From Skermanella aerolata KACC 11604 (GTDB taxonomy: Bacteria > Pseudomonadota > Alphaproteobacteria > Azospirillales > Azospirillaceae): a stretch of 64,000 bases of DNA. Location of the stretch: positions 1-64,000 of the forward strand of contig NZ_AVFK01000014.1 in assembly GCF_000936425.1 (NCBI RefSeq), written 5' to 3'. The position numbers were made by a program, and so were the translations under genes. Each line of letters opens with the position of its first letter. The stretch's first letter is position 1. Shown one piece after another: positions 17,699 to 26,409 of the stretch. The notes under the pieces are model-generated. The model was not told the origin of the DNA, ran no database searches, and saw only the letters and a program-made list of their open reading frames with translations.

Positions 17699-18445
17699 AT
17701 GACAGCCCATGTAGACAAGAGATCGGCGGACGACGAGATCGCCGATCTCAGCACCGCGAAGCATCACCTCCAGGTCCGCCAGACCGCCATCTACGTCTAT
17801 GAATGGCCGGTGCGCCTGTGGCACTGGGTCAATGCGGCGGCGATCCTGGTGCTCGCCGTCACCGGCTATTTCATCGCCTCGCCGCTGCCCTCGCTGCCGG
17901 GAGAGGCGAGCGACCAGTACCTCATGGGGTATATCCGCTTCGCCCATTTCACTGCCGGCTTCGTCATGGCCGCCGGCATGGTCGGTCGGATCTACTGGGC
18001 CTTCGCCGGCAATGTCCACGCCCGGCAGATGTTCGTCCTGCCGTTCTGGTCCGGCAAGTTCTGGCGGGAAGTGCTGATCGAGGCGCAGTGGTACGCCTTC
18101 CTGCGCGACTATCCGAAGAAATATGTCGGCCACAATCCGCTAGCCCAGCTTGCCATGGTGACGATCTACAGCGTCGGCAGCATCTTCATGATCGTCACCG
18201 GGATGGCGCTGTATGCGGAAGGCGCCGGCAAGGGCAGCATGTTCGACATGGCATACGACCTGGTCATCCCGCTGACCGGCAATTCGCAGAACCTCCACAC
18301 GATCCATCATCTCGGCATGTGGGCGATCATCGTCTTCGTGATGATCCACGTCTACGCCGCCGTCCGCGAGGACATCATGAGCCGGCAGAGCATGATCAGC
18401 ACCATGGTCAGCGGCTGGCGCATGTTCAAGGATGACGGCAAGTGA
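17699..18445 (+). CDS. hupC: Hydrogenase b-type cytochrome subunit
   Basis: 248 aa with four membrane helices (for example AAILVLAVTGYFIASPLP). Histidines in WPVRLWHWVNAA, HFTAGFVM and the HTIHHLGMW/HVYAAVRED segment are the expected haem b ligands. It anchors HupSL and passes electrons to quinone. It lies 24 bp after hupL and overlaps hupD through GTGA. Confidence 0.93.
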   Translation: MTAHVDKRSADDEIADLSTAKHHLQVRQTAIYVYEWPVRLWHWVNAAAILVLAVTGYFIASPLPSLPGEASDQYLMGYIRFAHFTAGFVMAAGMVGRIYWAFAGNVHARQMFVLPFWSGKFWREVLIEAQWYAFLRDYPKKYVGHNPLAQLAMVTIYSVGSIFMIVTGMALYAEGAGKGSMFDMAYDLVIPLTGNSQNLHTIHHLGMWAIIVFVMIHVYAAVREDIMSRQSMISTMVSGWRMFKDDGK

Positions 18446-19053
18446 CGATCGATGCGGCGCGCCCCGTCCTCGTCCTCGGCATCGGCAATATCCTGTGGGC
18501 CGATGAGGGCTTCGGCGTGCGCTGCGTGGAAGAACTCCACCGCCGCTGGAGCTTTCCCGACGACGTTCTGGTGATGGACGGCGGCACGCAGGGCCTCTAC
18601 CTCGTCCACTACGTCCAGGCGGCGAAACGCGTGATCGTGTTCGACGCAATCGATTACGGCGAGCAGCCCGGCACGCTGAAATTGGTGCGCGGCGAAGAGG
18701 TGCCGAAATTCACCGGCGCCAAGAAGATGAGCCTGCACCAGACCGGCTTTCAGGACGTGCTGAGCGCGGCGGAACTGCTGGGCGGCGTCCTGGACGACAT
18801 CCTGCTGATCGGCGTCCAGGCCGAGGAACTGGAAGATTACGGCGGCAGCCTGACCGATCCGGTGCGGGCACAACTCGAGCCCGCCTTGTCAATCGCGTGC
18901 CGCCAGTTGGCGGACTGGGGTTACCCGGCAAATCCGCGATCCGGAGCACCGGCGCCGCTGCTCCACGGCGGCATTGCACTGGGCGATTACGAAGCCGGCC
19001 GCCCTTCCCCCGACGACGCGTGCCGCGTCGGCGACTCCCGCTTCTTCGGCTAA
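18442..19053 (+). CDS. hupD: Hydrogenase maturation endopeptidase
   Basis: 203 aa, GTG start overlapping the hupC stop. GIGNILWADEGFGVRCVEEL is the HyaD/HybD signature; the nickel-sensing residues are the Glu in DEGFG, the Asp in VFDAIDYG and the His in MSLHQTGFQ. It cleaves the C-terminal peptide of HupL once nickel is in place. Cytoplasmic. Confidence 0.93.
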   Translation: MTIDAARPVLVLGIGNILWADEGFGVRCVEELHRRWSFPDDVLVMDGGTQGLYLVHYVQAAKRVIVFDAIDYGEQPGTLKLVRGEEVPKFTGAKKMSLHQTGFQDVLSAAELLGGVLDDILLIGVQAEELEDYGGSLTDPVRAQLEPALSIACRQLADWGYPANPRSGAPAPLLHGGIALGDYEAGRPSPDDACRVGDSRFFG

Positions 19054-19067
19054 GAGGACCCGCACCG

Positions 19068-19379
19068 ATGTGCATCGGCCTTCCCATGCGGATACGCTCT
19101 ACGGATGGACTGACCGCTCTGTGCGAAGGTCGCGGCGAGGAGCGCCGCGTCAGCCTCCTGCTGACCGGCGAGCAGCCGGTGGACGCTTGGGTCATGGTCC
19201 ATGTCGACACCGCGATCCGCACGCTCGACCCGGCCGAGGTTCCGCTGCTGAACGACGCGCTCGACGCACTCGAGGCGGTCAGCCGGGGCGATCCTTTCGA
19301 GCATCTGTTCGCCGACCTGATCGGACGCGAGCCGCAGCTTCCCGACCATTTGAAACCGCATGCGAAGGAACCGGCCTGA
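19068..19379 (+). CDS. hupF: HypC-family chaperone of the hydrogenase large subunit
   Basis: 103 aa. Start at 19068 gives MCIGLPMR, the HypC/HupF N-terminus whose Cys2 contacts the Fe(CN)2CO centre. The rest is the small beta-barrel (WVMVHVDTAIRTLDPAE). HupF-type proteins protect HupL, particularly under oxygen (known for Rhizobium). Overlaps hupG (TGATG). A second HypC paralogue is at 23702. Confidence 0.9.
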   Translation: MCIGLPMRIRSTDGLTALCEGRGEERRVSLLLTGEQPVDAWVMVHVDTAIRTLDPAEVPLLNDALDALEAVSRGDPFEHLFADLIGREPQLPDHLKPHAKEPA

Positions 19380-19747
19380 TGGCAAATCCTGTGATCGAGC
19401 GCCTGATCGGGATCGAAGGCTGCCCCGTCGTCACGGCGGAGAACGTGGACGAGTTCCTGGCGCTCGACGGCATGGTTGTCCTGTTCTTCACCGGCGATCC
19501 GCGACAGCGGCCGGAGAGCAACGACGTCGCCGTCGTCCTCCGCGAGATGTCTTCCGTCTTTCCGGGCCAGATCCGTGTCGGCATCGTCGATCAGGCGGCG
19601 GAAGAGTCGCTGAAGCCCCGTTTCGGCGTGCTGGTCGTCCCGACGCTTGTCTACCTGCGTCAGGGCAAGTTCGTCGGCCTGATTCCCCGCATTCAGGACT
19701 GGCAGGTCTACATCGAAAAGACGCGCGGCTTCCTGGCCGCCGCCTGA
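19379..19747 (+). CDS. hupG: Hydrogenase accessory thioredoxin-fold protein
   Basis: 122 aa from the ATG overlapping the hupF stop. Thioredoxin-like layout (DGMVVLFFTGDPRQRPESND, then LVVPTLVYLRQGKFVGLIPR) without a CxxC pair, as in the HupG/HyaE family. These proteins help maturation of the exported small subunit. Cytoplasmic. Confidence 0.88.
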   Translation: MANPVIERLIGIEGCPVVTAENVDEFLALDGMVVLFFTGDPRQRPESNDVAVVLREMSSVFPGQIRVGIVDQAAEESLKPRFGVLVVPTLVYLRQGKFVGLIPRIQDWQVYIEKTRGFLAAA

Positions 19748-19785
19748 ACCTTATTCTTCACAGCCATTCGACGGGACCGACCATC

Positions 19786-20640
19786 ATGCGCCACCCCATG
19801 AAATGGGAAGACGAAGAACAGCCGACCGGCGTTTTCCTGGGCGGCCCTTCAGCGGAAACGGTCGACCTTTTCCAGATGCCGCCTGCCGTCCGCCGGGTCG
19901 ATCGCCTGACCCTGCCGGGAGCCGCCGCCGGTCTTCAGGAAGTGGCATCCCTTCTGGAGCAGGTGCGCGAAGCCCTCGCCGGCTTTTCCGCCGGAGCCGA
20001 ACCCGCGCTGTTCCCGGTCGGTCACCTGGGCGAGGCAGCCCTGGCCCTGCTGGACGACGCGCTCGGCGAGGGCGAGGTCGGCATGATCGTAGCGGGCGCC
20101 GCCGAATACCAGATCCAGGAATCCGTGTTGCCCGGCGTCTGGCGCGTCAAGACGTTCGAGCAGGCCGGCAAGCCGATCGGCGACCATGTCGAAGTCGCCG
20201 AAGTGCCCAGCGTCGTCCGCGCCGCCGCGACGGCCGCGACGCGGCCGGAACTGGTCATCGGCGACCCTCCCGCCGGCTGTATGAACGTCATGCCGGTCCT
20301 GGCCGAACTGCGCGCCCGCACGGCGGCATACCATCCGGGCCAGCCCAACCATGTCATCAGCTTCACCCTGTTCCCGATGAACGAGGTGGACATGGGCTTT
20401 CTGAAGCGAACGCTGAACCTCGGTCCCGTCCAGGCCGTCTCGCGCGGCTACGGCACCTGCCGCGTCACCCTGACCGGGCAGCGCCACGTCTGGAGCGTCC
20501 AGTACCTCAACGCGATGGACACCATCATCCTGGACACCCTGGAGGTCGGCGATGTCCCGGTATCGCTCCGCGCCGCCGACGAGGATTTTCAGGACAGCGC
20601 GGAGCGTCTGGGAGAGATCCTGGAGGCCTATTTCCAATGA
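19786..20640 (+). CDS. hupH: Hydrogenase expression/assembly protein HupH (HyaF family)
   Basis: 284 aa from the ATG at 19786. The conserved HupH end is clear: GFLKRTLNLGPVQAVSRGYG, then TCRVTLTGQRHVWSVQYLN and MDTIILDTLEVGDVP. Needed for assembly of the hydrogenase small subunit in related bacteria. Overlaps the next gene (ATGA). Confidence 0.9.
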   Translation: MRHPMKWEDEEQPTGVFLGGPSAETVDLFQMPPAVRRVDRLTLPGAAAGLQEVASLLEQVREALAGFSAGAEPALFPVGHLGEAALALLDDALGEGEVGMIVAGAAEYQIQESVLPGVWRVKTFEQAGKPIGDHVEVAEVPSVVRAAATAATRPELVIGDPPAGCMNVMPVLAELRARTAAYHPGQPNHVISFTLFPMNEVDMGFLKRTLNLGPVQAVSRGYGTCRVTLTGQRHVWSVQYLNAMDTIILDTLEVGDVPVSLRAADEDFQDSAERLGEILEAYFQ

Positions 20641-21329
20641 CCGGGCAGCACGCCGGCACCGTTATGGAATGCGGCGTCTGCTGGACCCGCTACGATCCGG
20701 CCGAAGGCGACGCAGTCGCCCAGATCCCCGCCGGCACGCCGTTTTCGGCGCTGCACGACGACTGGCGCTGCCCGACCTGCAATGGCGAGAAGCACCGTTT
20801 CCTGGCATTCGGCGACCACCCGGCTACCGATGCCGAAGCCAGCCCCGCCGATTCGCTGGCCGCCGCGTACCGGCACATCGCGACGACCCGGATGGGAGAC
20901 CTGCCGTTCTACAACCACCGCCTCGCCGTGGAAGCCGTCGGCTTCCAGCGGTTCGGCGACGGCTGGCTCGGCATCGTCGCCACTCCATGGTTCATGAACG
21001 CCGTGCTGGCTCCTTTGAAAGCCGGCGCCTGGAACGGCATCCGCGACGGCATCAAGGTCACCCGCGCCCTGCCCTCCGGCAGCTACGAGTTCGTCGCCGG
21101 CAATATCGAGGGTATCGGCACGATCCTCAACTGCTCGCTGTTCTCCCCGATGTTCGAGTTCCAGGAACAGGCAGCCGTGATCGAAGCCGCCGAGGCCGCG
21201 ATGGGAGCCCTGCTCGCCCCTGAAGAGTTCTCCGAACCGGAAGCACCTCCGCCATCTCCCCTGCCCCTGCCGGCGCCGCCGGCGGAAGTCAGTCGCCGCC
21301 ATCTGCTGCGCGGCAGCTTTGGAAGCTGA
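20637..21329 (+). CDS. hupJ: Fused rubredoxin (HupI) and HybE-family chaperone (HupJ)
   Basis: 230 aa. Residues 1-60 are a rubredoxin: MECGVCWTRYDP gives CxxC and WRCPTCNGEK the second CPxC pair binding one iron. Residues 75-195 are the HybE/HupJ domain (MGDLPFYNHRLAVEAVGF, ATPWFMNAVLAP, GSYEFVAGN). In rhizobia HupI and HupJ are separate neighbouring genes; here a single open frame joins them. Probably protects iron-sulfur delivery to HupS under oxygen. The Pro-rich tail ends SRRHLLRGSFGS. Confidence 0.87.
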   Translation: MTGQHAGTVMECGVCWTRYDPAEGDAVAQIPAGTPFSALHDDWRCPTCNGEKHRFLAFGDHPATDAEASPADSLAAAYRHIATTRMGDLPFYNHRLAVEAVGFQRFGDGWLGIVATPWFMNAVLAPLKAGAWNGIRDGIKVTRALPSGSYEFVAGNIEGIGTILNCSLFSPMFEFQEQAAVIEAAEAAMGALLAPEEFSEPEAPPPSPLPLPAPPAEVSRRHLLRGSFGS

Positions 21330-21332
21330 GCC

Positions 21333-22511
21333 ATGACCGCTCTCTCCGGCATCGAAGGCGAACTCGCCGTCGGTATCCTGGTGGTCGACGCGACCGTCGC
21401 CGACGTCCGGCTGCGCTCCACCCGCACAACCGGCGTCGGTGCGATGCTGATGGGCCGCCCGATGGGAGAGGCGCTTTCGCTGGTGCCGATGCTGTTCAGC
21501 CTGTGCGGCATCGCCCAGGGCGCCGCCGCCGCGAATGCCTGTGAAGCGGCTATCGGCATCACACCCTCGGCCGCCCAGCGGGCGGCGCGCGAGATCCTGA
21601 TCCTGGGAGAAATAGCAGACAGCCATGGCTGGCAGATCGCCATGGAATGGCCTCGCTTCGGCGGCGGCTGCCCCGGCCACGGCCTGCTCCTGCCGCTCCG
21701 CAAGGCGACATCCGCGCTCGTTCCCGCCCTTTATCCCGCCCGCGACTGGATACGGCCCGGCGGCGGGATGCTGCTGCCCGATGCCGAGAAGCTGAGCGAC
21801 ACCCGCCTGCGCCTCTCCGTAGCGATCGACAGGCTGATCGGAGACGGCTTTTCCAGGCTCCAAAACGCGGACGACCTCCAGGACTGGGCGCAGAGTCATG
21901 ACAACCCCGCATCTCGGCTGATCGCCCGCATCGTCGCCGACGACATGGGCAGCTTCGGCCGGAGCGGCGTCGCGGCGCTGCCCGATCTGCTGCCGGGCTG
22001 GTTCGCGGAGCACCTGACCTCGGCTCCGGACTTCTCCCAATTGCCGCACTTCGAAGGCAAGCCGGCTGAAACCGGTGCTGCGCACCGCATTGCGTCGACG
22101 CCCCTGATCGCCGACTTGAAACGGCGCCACGGCAACGGCCTCCTGACGCGCTTCGCCGCCAAGCTGGTGGAATTGGCCAGCCTGCCGGCCCGCCTCGCCG
22201 CCCTGTCCGGCTACCTGTCGCCCGAGCACCCCGGCGAAACGCCGCCGGAACCGACAGGATCGGGCGCCGGATTGGCGGACACGGCACGGGGACGGCTGGC
22301 CCACTGGATCGCTCTCGACCGGGGCATCGTCAGGGATTTCCGGACCGTCGCACCGAATGAATGGAACTTTCATCCCAAAGGCGCGCTCGTGCGCGGCCTC
22401 GTCGGCCTGCCCGCCTGCGACGATCTGCGGCGCCGGACGGATCTGCTGATCGCGGCGCTGGACCCCTGCGTACCATGCCGCGTCATGATCGAGGAGCATG
22501 CCGGTGCATGA
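21333..22511 (+). CDS. hupK: Hydrogenase accessory protein HupK
   Basis: 392 aa. A degenerate relative of the large subunit: FSLCGIAQGAAAANACEAA recalls the RICGVC region and LDPCVPCRV near the C-terminus recalls DPCLAC, as known for HupK. It likely scaffolds NiFe cofactor assembly with HupF and HypC. The 3' end overlaps the start of hypA by eight bases. Confidence 0.87.
   Translation: MTALSGIEGELAVGILVVDATVADVRLRSTRTTGVGAMLMGRPMGEALSLVPMLFSLCGIAQGAAAANACEAAIGITPSAAQRAAREILILGEIADSHGWQIAMEWPRFGGGCPGHGLLLPLRKATSALVPALYPARDWIRPGGGMLLPDAEKLSDTRLRLSVAIDRLIGDGFSRLQNADDLQDWAQSHDNPASRLIARIVADDMGSFGRSGVAALPDLLPGWFAEHLTSAPDFSQLPHFEGKPAETGAAHRIASTPLIADLKRRHGNGLLTRFAAKLVELASLPARLAALSGYLSPEHPGETPPEPTGSGAGLADTARGRLAHWIALDRGIVRDFRTVAPNEWNFHPKGALVRGLVGLPACDDLRRRTDLLIAALDPCVPCRVMIEEHAGA
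22491..22496 (+). promoter_or_regulatory. Ribosome binding site that fixes the hypA start
   Basis: GAGGAG ends 7 nt before GTG 22504 but only 1 nt before the in-frame ATG 22498. The GTG gives MHEMSLC, placing the nickel-binding His at residue 2. Confidence 0.75.
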
Positions 22512-22845
22512 AATGTCGCTGTGCCAGGGCATCCTCGACATCATCGAGGAGCGAGCCGCCGTCGACCGCTTCAGCCGCGTGACGAAGGTGCGGCTGAGCA
22601 TCGGCGCCCTCTCCCACGTCGATCCCAAGGCGATCGGCTTCGGCTTCGACGTGGTGACCCGCGACACCGTCGCCGACGGTGCGGTGCTCGAAATAGACCA
22701 GCCGCCCGGACAGGCCTTCTGCATGGCCTGCTCTTCCACGGTGACGATCCCGACGCGGGGACAGCCCTGCCCAAGCTGCGGCAGCCATCAACTGATGGTC
22801 GTCGGCGGCGACGAACTGCGTGTCGATGAACTGGAGGTTTCGTGA
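22504..22845 (+). CDS. hypA: Hydrogenase nickel-insertion protein HypA
   Basis: 113 aa, the standard length, from GTG 22504; an ATG at 22498 would add two residues and bury the N-terminal MHE nickel site. Zinc-binding cysteines are FCMAC and CPSCG. Works with HypB to insert nickel into the HupL precursor. Its stop overlaps hypB (TGATG). Confidence 0.92.
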   Translation: MHEMSLCQGILDIIEERAAVDRFSRVTKVRLSIGALSHVDPKAIGFGFDVVTRDTVADGAVLEIDQPPGQAFCMACSSTVTIPTRGQPCPSCGSHQLMVVGGDELRVDELEVS

Positions 22846-23690
22846 TGTGTACGGTCTGCGGCTGCGGCCCCGGCGAGACCCGGATCGAGGGACATGCACA
22901 CGAGCACGAGCACGAGCACGAGCATGACCATGAGCACGAACATATCGGCCCGGACGGAACGGTGACGCGGCACACGCATCATCGCCACCACGGCCATTCC
23001 CATAACCATGACATTCAGCCAAGCCGTCTCATCAAGGTCGAGCAGGATATCCTGGCGAAGAACGACCGCTTCGCCGCCGTCAACCGCCAGCTCTTCGCGG
23101 CATCCAACACGCTGACGCTCAACCTCATGTCCAGTCCCGGTTCCGGCAAGACCACACTGCTGGTCCGCACCCTGACCGACCTCCGGGAAACCAGACCGAT
23201 GGCCGTCATCGAGGGCGACCAGCAGACGAGTTTCGACGCCGAGCGCATCCGGGCGACCGGCGTTCCCGCCATCCAGGTCAACACCGGCAAGGGCTGCCAT
23301 CTGGACGCGCAAATGGTGATCCAGGCGCTCGGCGTGCAACCGACCCCGCGCGACGGGGTGCTGTTCATCGAGAACGTCGGCAATCTGGTCTGTCCCGCCG
23401 GTTTCGATCTCGGCGAGTCGAAGCGGGTCGTCGTGATCTCGGTGACGGAAGGGGAGGATAAGCCCCTCAAATACCCCGATATGTTCGCCACCGCCGACCT
23501 GATGATCATCAATAAAATCGATCTGCTGCCGCATCTCAGCTTCGACCTGCCCCGCCTGATCGAAGGCGCCCGACAGGTCAAGCCCGGCCTCGAGGTGATC
23601 GAGCTTTCCTCGACCACCGGCGCCGGACTCGACCGCTGGTACGAATGGCTCGGCGCTCACCAGCCGTCGTCTCCTTCCGTCACCGCGTAA
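22845..23690 (+). CDS. hypB: Hydrogenase nickel GTPase HypB
   Basis: 281 aa from ATG 22845 (GGAGG 7 nt upstream), giving the canonical MCTVCGCG high-affinity nickel motif. Residues about 17-58 are a His/Glu repeat rich in HEHEHEH, a nickel store. GTPase motifs: [11 protein letters not shown] (P-loop), a conserved ENVGNLVCP and NKIDLLP (specificity). GTP hydrolysis drives nickel transfer with HypA. Confidence 0.95.
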   Translation: MCTVCGCGPGETRIEGHAHEHEHEHEHDHEHEHIGPDGTVTRHTHHRHHGHSHNHDIQPSRLIKVEQDILAKNDRFAAVNRQLFAASNTLTLNLMSSPGSGKTTLLVRTLTDLRETRPMAVIEGDQQTSFDAERIRATGVPAIQVNTGKGCHLDAQMVIQALGVQPTPRDGVLFIENVGNLVCPAGFDLGESKRVVVISVTEGEDKPLKYPDMFATADLMIINKIDLLPHLSFDLPRLIEGARQVKPGLEVIELSSTTGAGLDRWYEWLGAHQPSSPSVTA

Positions 23691-23701
23691 GGAAGCCTGA
23701 C

Positions 23702-23929
23702 ATGTGCCTCGCCCTGCCCGCTCGGATTACTGAAATCCATGATGACGACTCCGCCACGGTGACGCTGGGCGGAGTCCGCAAACACGTTTCCCTCGCCCTG
23801 GTCGAGAACACCGAAGTGGGCGACTACGTCATCGTCCATGTCGGCTACGCCCTGTCGAAGCTTGACCCAGCCGAAGCGGAACGGACGCTGGCGCTGCTGA
23901 CGTCGCTGGATGCCGGTGCGGCAGCATGA
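23702..23929 (+). CDS. hypC: Hydrogenase assembly chaperone HypC
   Basis: 75 aa. Start at 23702 gives MCLALPARI with the reactive Cys2. It shuttles the Fe(CN)2CO unit with HypD to HupL. Overlaps hypD (ATGA). Distinct from the HupF paralogue at 19068. Confidence 0.93.
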   Translation: MCLALPARITEIHDDDSATVTLGGVRKHVSLALVENTEVGDYVIVHVGYALSKLDPAEAERTLALLTSLDAGAAA

Positions 23930-25050
23930 AATACGTCGATGAGTACCGCGACGGCACGCTGGCATCCCGGATCGCCGCCGCCATCGCGGCGGAAGCCGAT
24001 CCCTCCCGCCGGTACTCCATCATGGAGTTCTGCGGCGGCCACACCCACGCGATCTGCCGCTACGGCATCGAAGACCTGCTGCCAGCCAACGTCGATATGA
24101 TCCACGGCCCCGGCTGCCCGGTCTGCGTGCTGCCGATCGGTCGGCTCGACATGGCGATCGACCTCGCCCGCCGCCCCGAGGTCATCCTGTGCGCCTATGG
24201 CGACATGATGCGGGTGCCGGGCAGCGACCGCACCAGCCTGACCAAGGCCCGCGCCCAGGGCGCCGACATCCGTATGGTCTACGGCAGCGCCGACGCGTTG
24301 CGTCTGGCTCAGGAGAATCCCGACCGCGAAGTCGTCTTCTTCGCGATCGGCTTCGAGACGACGACGCCGACCTCGGCCGTCGCGATCAAGCAGGCGGCGG
24401 CACTCGGCCTCCGCAACTTCAGCGTCTTCGCTAACCACGTCCTGACGCCGTCGGCCATTCAGACGATCCTGGACAGTCCGGAAGTAGCATCCTCCGGCGC
24501 CGTCCGCGTCGATGCCTTCATCGGCCCCGGCCATGTCAGCACGATCATCGGCTCCGCCCCCTACGAGCGCTTCGCCCGCGACTACCGCCGCCCCATCGCC
24601 GTCTCCGGCTTCGAGCCCCTCGACATCATGCAGTCGATCCTGATGCTGGTCCGCCAGCTCAACGAGGGCCGCTGCGAGGTCGAGAACCAGTTCAGCCGCG
24701 CGGTGACGCGCGACGGCAACGCCAAGGCGCAGGCCCTGGTCGATGAAGTCTTCGAGCTCCGCGACAGCTTCGAGTGGCGCGGCCTCGGCACCATCCCCGA
24801 CAGCGCACTCCAGATCCGCGAAGCCTTCGCCGATTGGGACGCCGAGCGCCGCTGGCAACTCCGCTACACCACCGTCGCGGACAACAAGGCCTGTTCCTGC
24901 GGCGAGATCCTGCGCGGCGCCAAGAAGCCGCTCGACTGCAAGATCTTCGGCGCCGTCTGCACTCCGGAAAACCCCATGGGCTCTTGCATGGTCTCCCCCG
25001 AAGGCTCCTGCGCCGCCTATTACCTCTACGGCCGCTGGCGCGATGCTTGA
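23926..25050 (+). CDS. hypD: Hydrogenase Fe(CN)2CO assembly protein HypD
   Basis: 374 aa. Signatures: MEFCGGHTHAICRYG, HGPGCPVCVLP, FFAIGFETTTPT, FIGPGHVS and the C-terminal cluster cysteines (ACSCGEILRG, DCKIFGAVCTPENPMGSCMV). HypD holds a [4Fe-4S] cluster and, with HypC, assembles the iron ligands supplied by HypE/HypF. The next gene is not hypE but a HicB-like fragment. Confidence 0.95.
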   Translation: MKYVDEYRDGTLASRIAAAIAAEADPSRRYSIMEFCGGHTHAICRYGIEDLLPANVDMIHGPGCPVCVLPIGRLDMAIDLARRPEVILCAYGDMMRVPGSDRTSLTKARAQGADIRMVYGSADALRLAQENPDREVVFFAIGFETTTPTSAVAIKQAAALGLRNFSVFANHVLTPSAIQTILDSPEVASSGAVRVDAFIGPGHVSTIIGSAPYERFARDYRRPIAVSGFEPLDIMQSILMLVRQLNEGRCEVENQFSRAVTRDGNAKAQALVDEVFELRDSFEWRGLGTIPDSALQIREAFADWDAERRWQLRYTTVADNKACSCGEILRGAKKPLDCKIFGAVCTPENPMGSCMVSPEGSCAAYYLYGRWRDA

Positions 25051-25063
25051 GGATGTCTCCGAA

Positions 25064-25342
25064 ATGAGAACGTACTTCGCTCTTGTCCGGAAAGAGCCCG
25101 GAAGTGATTACGGCGTCGATTTCACTGATTTTCCGGGCTGCATTACCGCTGGAACTACATTCGAAGAGGCCTGCCTGATGGCTAGTGAGGCTCTCCAATT
25201 CCACATCGAAGGAATGGTGGAGGACGGGGCTCTTATTCCTGCCCAAACCTCACTGGATGTCATCATGTCCGATCCTCGCAATACTGATGCAATCGCTATC
25301 CAAGTATCTGTGTCAATTCATTTCCAGCAAGTGACGAGATGA
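25064..25342 (+). CDS. HicB-family antitoxin-like fragment, orphan inside the hyp operon
   Basis: 92 aa from ATG 25064 (ATG 25043 also in frame but overlaps hypD). MRTYFALVRKEPGSDYGVDF, FPGCITAGTTFEEACLMASE and EALQFHIEGMVEDG match the partial RNase-H fold of HicB antitoxins. The C-terminal DNA-binding (ribbon-helix-helix) part normally following is missing; the frame stops in the hypE start (ATGA). No HicA-like toxin lies on either side. Its codon use is visibly less GC-biased than its neighbours, suggesting insertion. Confidence 0.75.
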   Translation: MRTYFALVRKEPGSDYGVDFTDFPGCITAGTTFEEACLMASEALQFHIEGMVEDGALIPAQTSLDVIMSDPRNTDAIAIQVSVSIHFQQVTR

Positions 25343-26385
25343 CCAACCGCCAACCCTATACCCGCAAGCTCGACCTGAAGAACGGGCGGATCGACATGAG
25401 TCATGGCAGTGGCGGGAAGGCCATGGCTCAGCTTGTCGATGAGGTGTTCGTCAAGGCCTTCGCCAACCCGCTGCTGGAGCAGCGGAACGATCAGGCGATG
25501 TTCGAGGTTGCGACGGGGCGGATGGTCGTGACGACGGACAGCTATGTCGTCTCCCCGCTGTTCTTCCCCGGCGGCGATATCGGTTCGCTGGCGGTCCATG
25601 GGACGGTCAACGATATCGCCATGGCCGGCGCCAAGCCGCTCTATCTGACGGCAGGCTTCATCATCGAGGAAGGCTTCGCCCTGAAGGACCTCGACCGCAT
25701 CGTCATGTCGATGGCGGAAGCGGCGCGGGCCGCCGGAGTCGCCATCGTCACCGGCGATACCAAGGTGGTGGAGCGCGGCAAGGGCGACGGGGTCTTCATC
25801 AATACGACCGGCATCGGCGTGGTTCCGCCTGGGGTGAGCCCGTCCGGGGACCGCGCCCGTCCGGGCGACGCCGTTCTGGTCAGCGGCACGGTCGGCGACC
25901 ACGGCGTCGCTGTTATGTCCACCCGCGAGGGACTGAGCTTCGAAACTAGCATCCTGTCGGACAGCGCGGCGCTTCACGGACTCGTCGCCGCCATGGTTGC
26001 GGCGGTGCCCGGCATCCACGTCATGCGCGACCCGACCCGAGGCGGCTTGGCGACCACGCTGAACGAAATCGCCCGTCAGTCCGGCGTCGGCATGGTCCTG
26101 AGCGAGGCCTCCATTCCCGTTCGGGAGGAAGTCGCCGCCGCCTGCGAGCTGCTGGGACTCGATCCCCTCTACGTCGCGAACGAGGGCAAGCTGGTGGCGA
26201 TCTGCGCGCCCGAAGATGCCGAAACGTTGCTGAATGTCATGAAAAGTCATCCGCTCGGCGTTGATGCTGCTGTTATCGGGACCGTGCGGGAGGACAGCCA
26301 CCGCTTCGTCCAGTTGGAGACCACGTTCGGCGGCAAGCGGATCGCCGATTGGCTGGCCGGTGAGCAGCTACCGCGAATCTGCTGA
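25339..26385 (+). CDS. hypE: Hydrogenase maturation protein HypE
   Basis: 348 aa. MSHGSGGKAMAQLVDEVF and TDSYVVSPLFFPGGDIG belong to the PurM-like ATPase fold; the protein ends in PRIC, whose terminal Cys is thiocarbamoylated by HypF and dehydrated to thiocyanate, the source of the CN ligands. Starts inside the stop of the HicB fragment. hypF, its essential partner, is not in the window. Confidence 0.95.
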   Translation: MTNRQPYTRKLDLKNGRIDMSHGSGGKAMAQLVDEVFVKAFANPLLEQRNDQAMFEVATGRMVVTTDSYVVSPLFFPGGDIGSLAVHGTVNDIAMAGAKPLYLTAGFIIEEGFALKDLDRIVMSMAEAARAAGVAIVTGDTKVVERGKGDGVFINTTGIGVVPPGVSPSGDRARPGDAVLVSGTVGDHGVAVMSTREGLSFETSILSDSAALHGLVAAMVAAVPGIHVMRDPTRGGLATTLNEIARQSGVGMVLSEASIPVREEVAAACELLGLDPLYVANEGKLVAICAPEDAETLLNVMKSHPLGVDAAVIGTVREDSHRFVQLETTFGGKRIADWLAGEQLPRIC

Positions 26386-26409
26386 CACTCTCGCCAACCC
26401 ACCGACCGA

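Noticed and set aside
15737-18133. 798-codon open frame on the minus strand across the hydrogenase genes
   Set aside because: It lies antisense to hupS/L/C, whose catalytic motifs are certain; long antisense frames are expected in GC-rich DNA.
20628-22739. 703-codon minus-strand frame across hupJ/hupK/hypA
   Set aside because: Antisense shadow of three recognised accessory genes.
22890-22990. Repeated gagcacgagcac units resembling a short repeat array
   Set aside because: Codes for the His/Glu-rich metal-binding stretch of HypB; not CRISPR or an intergenic repeat.
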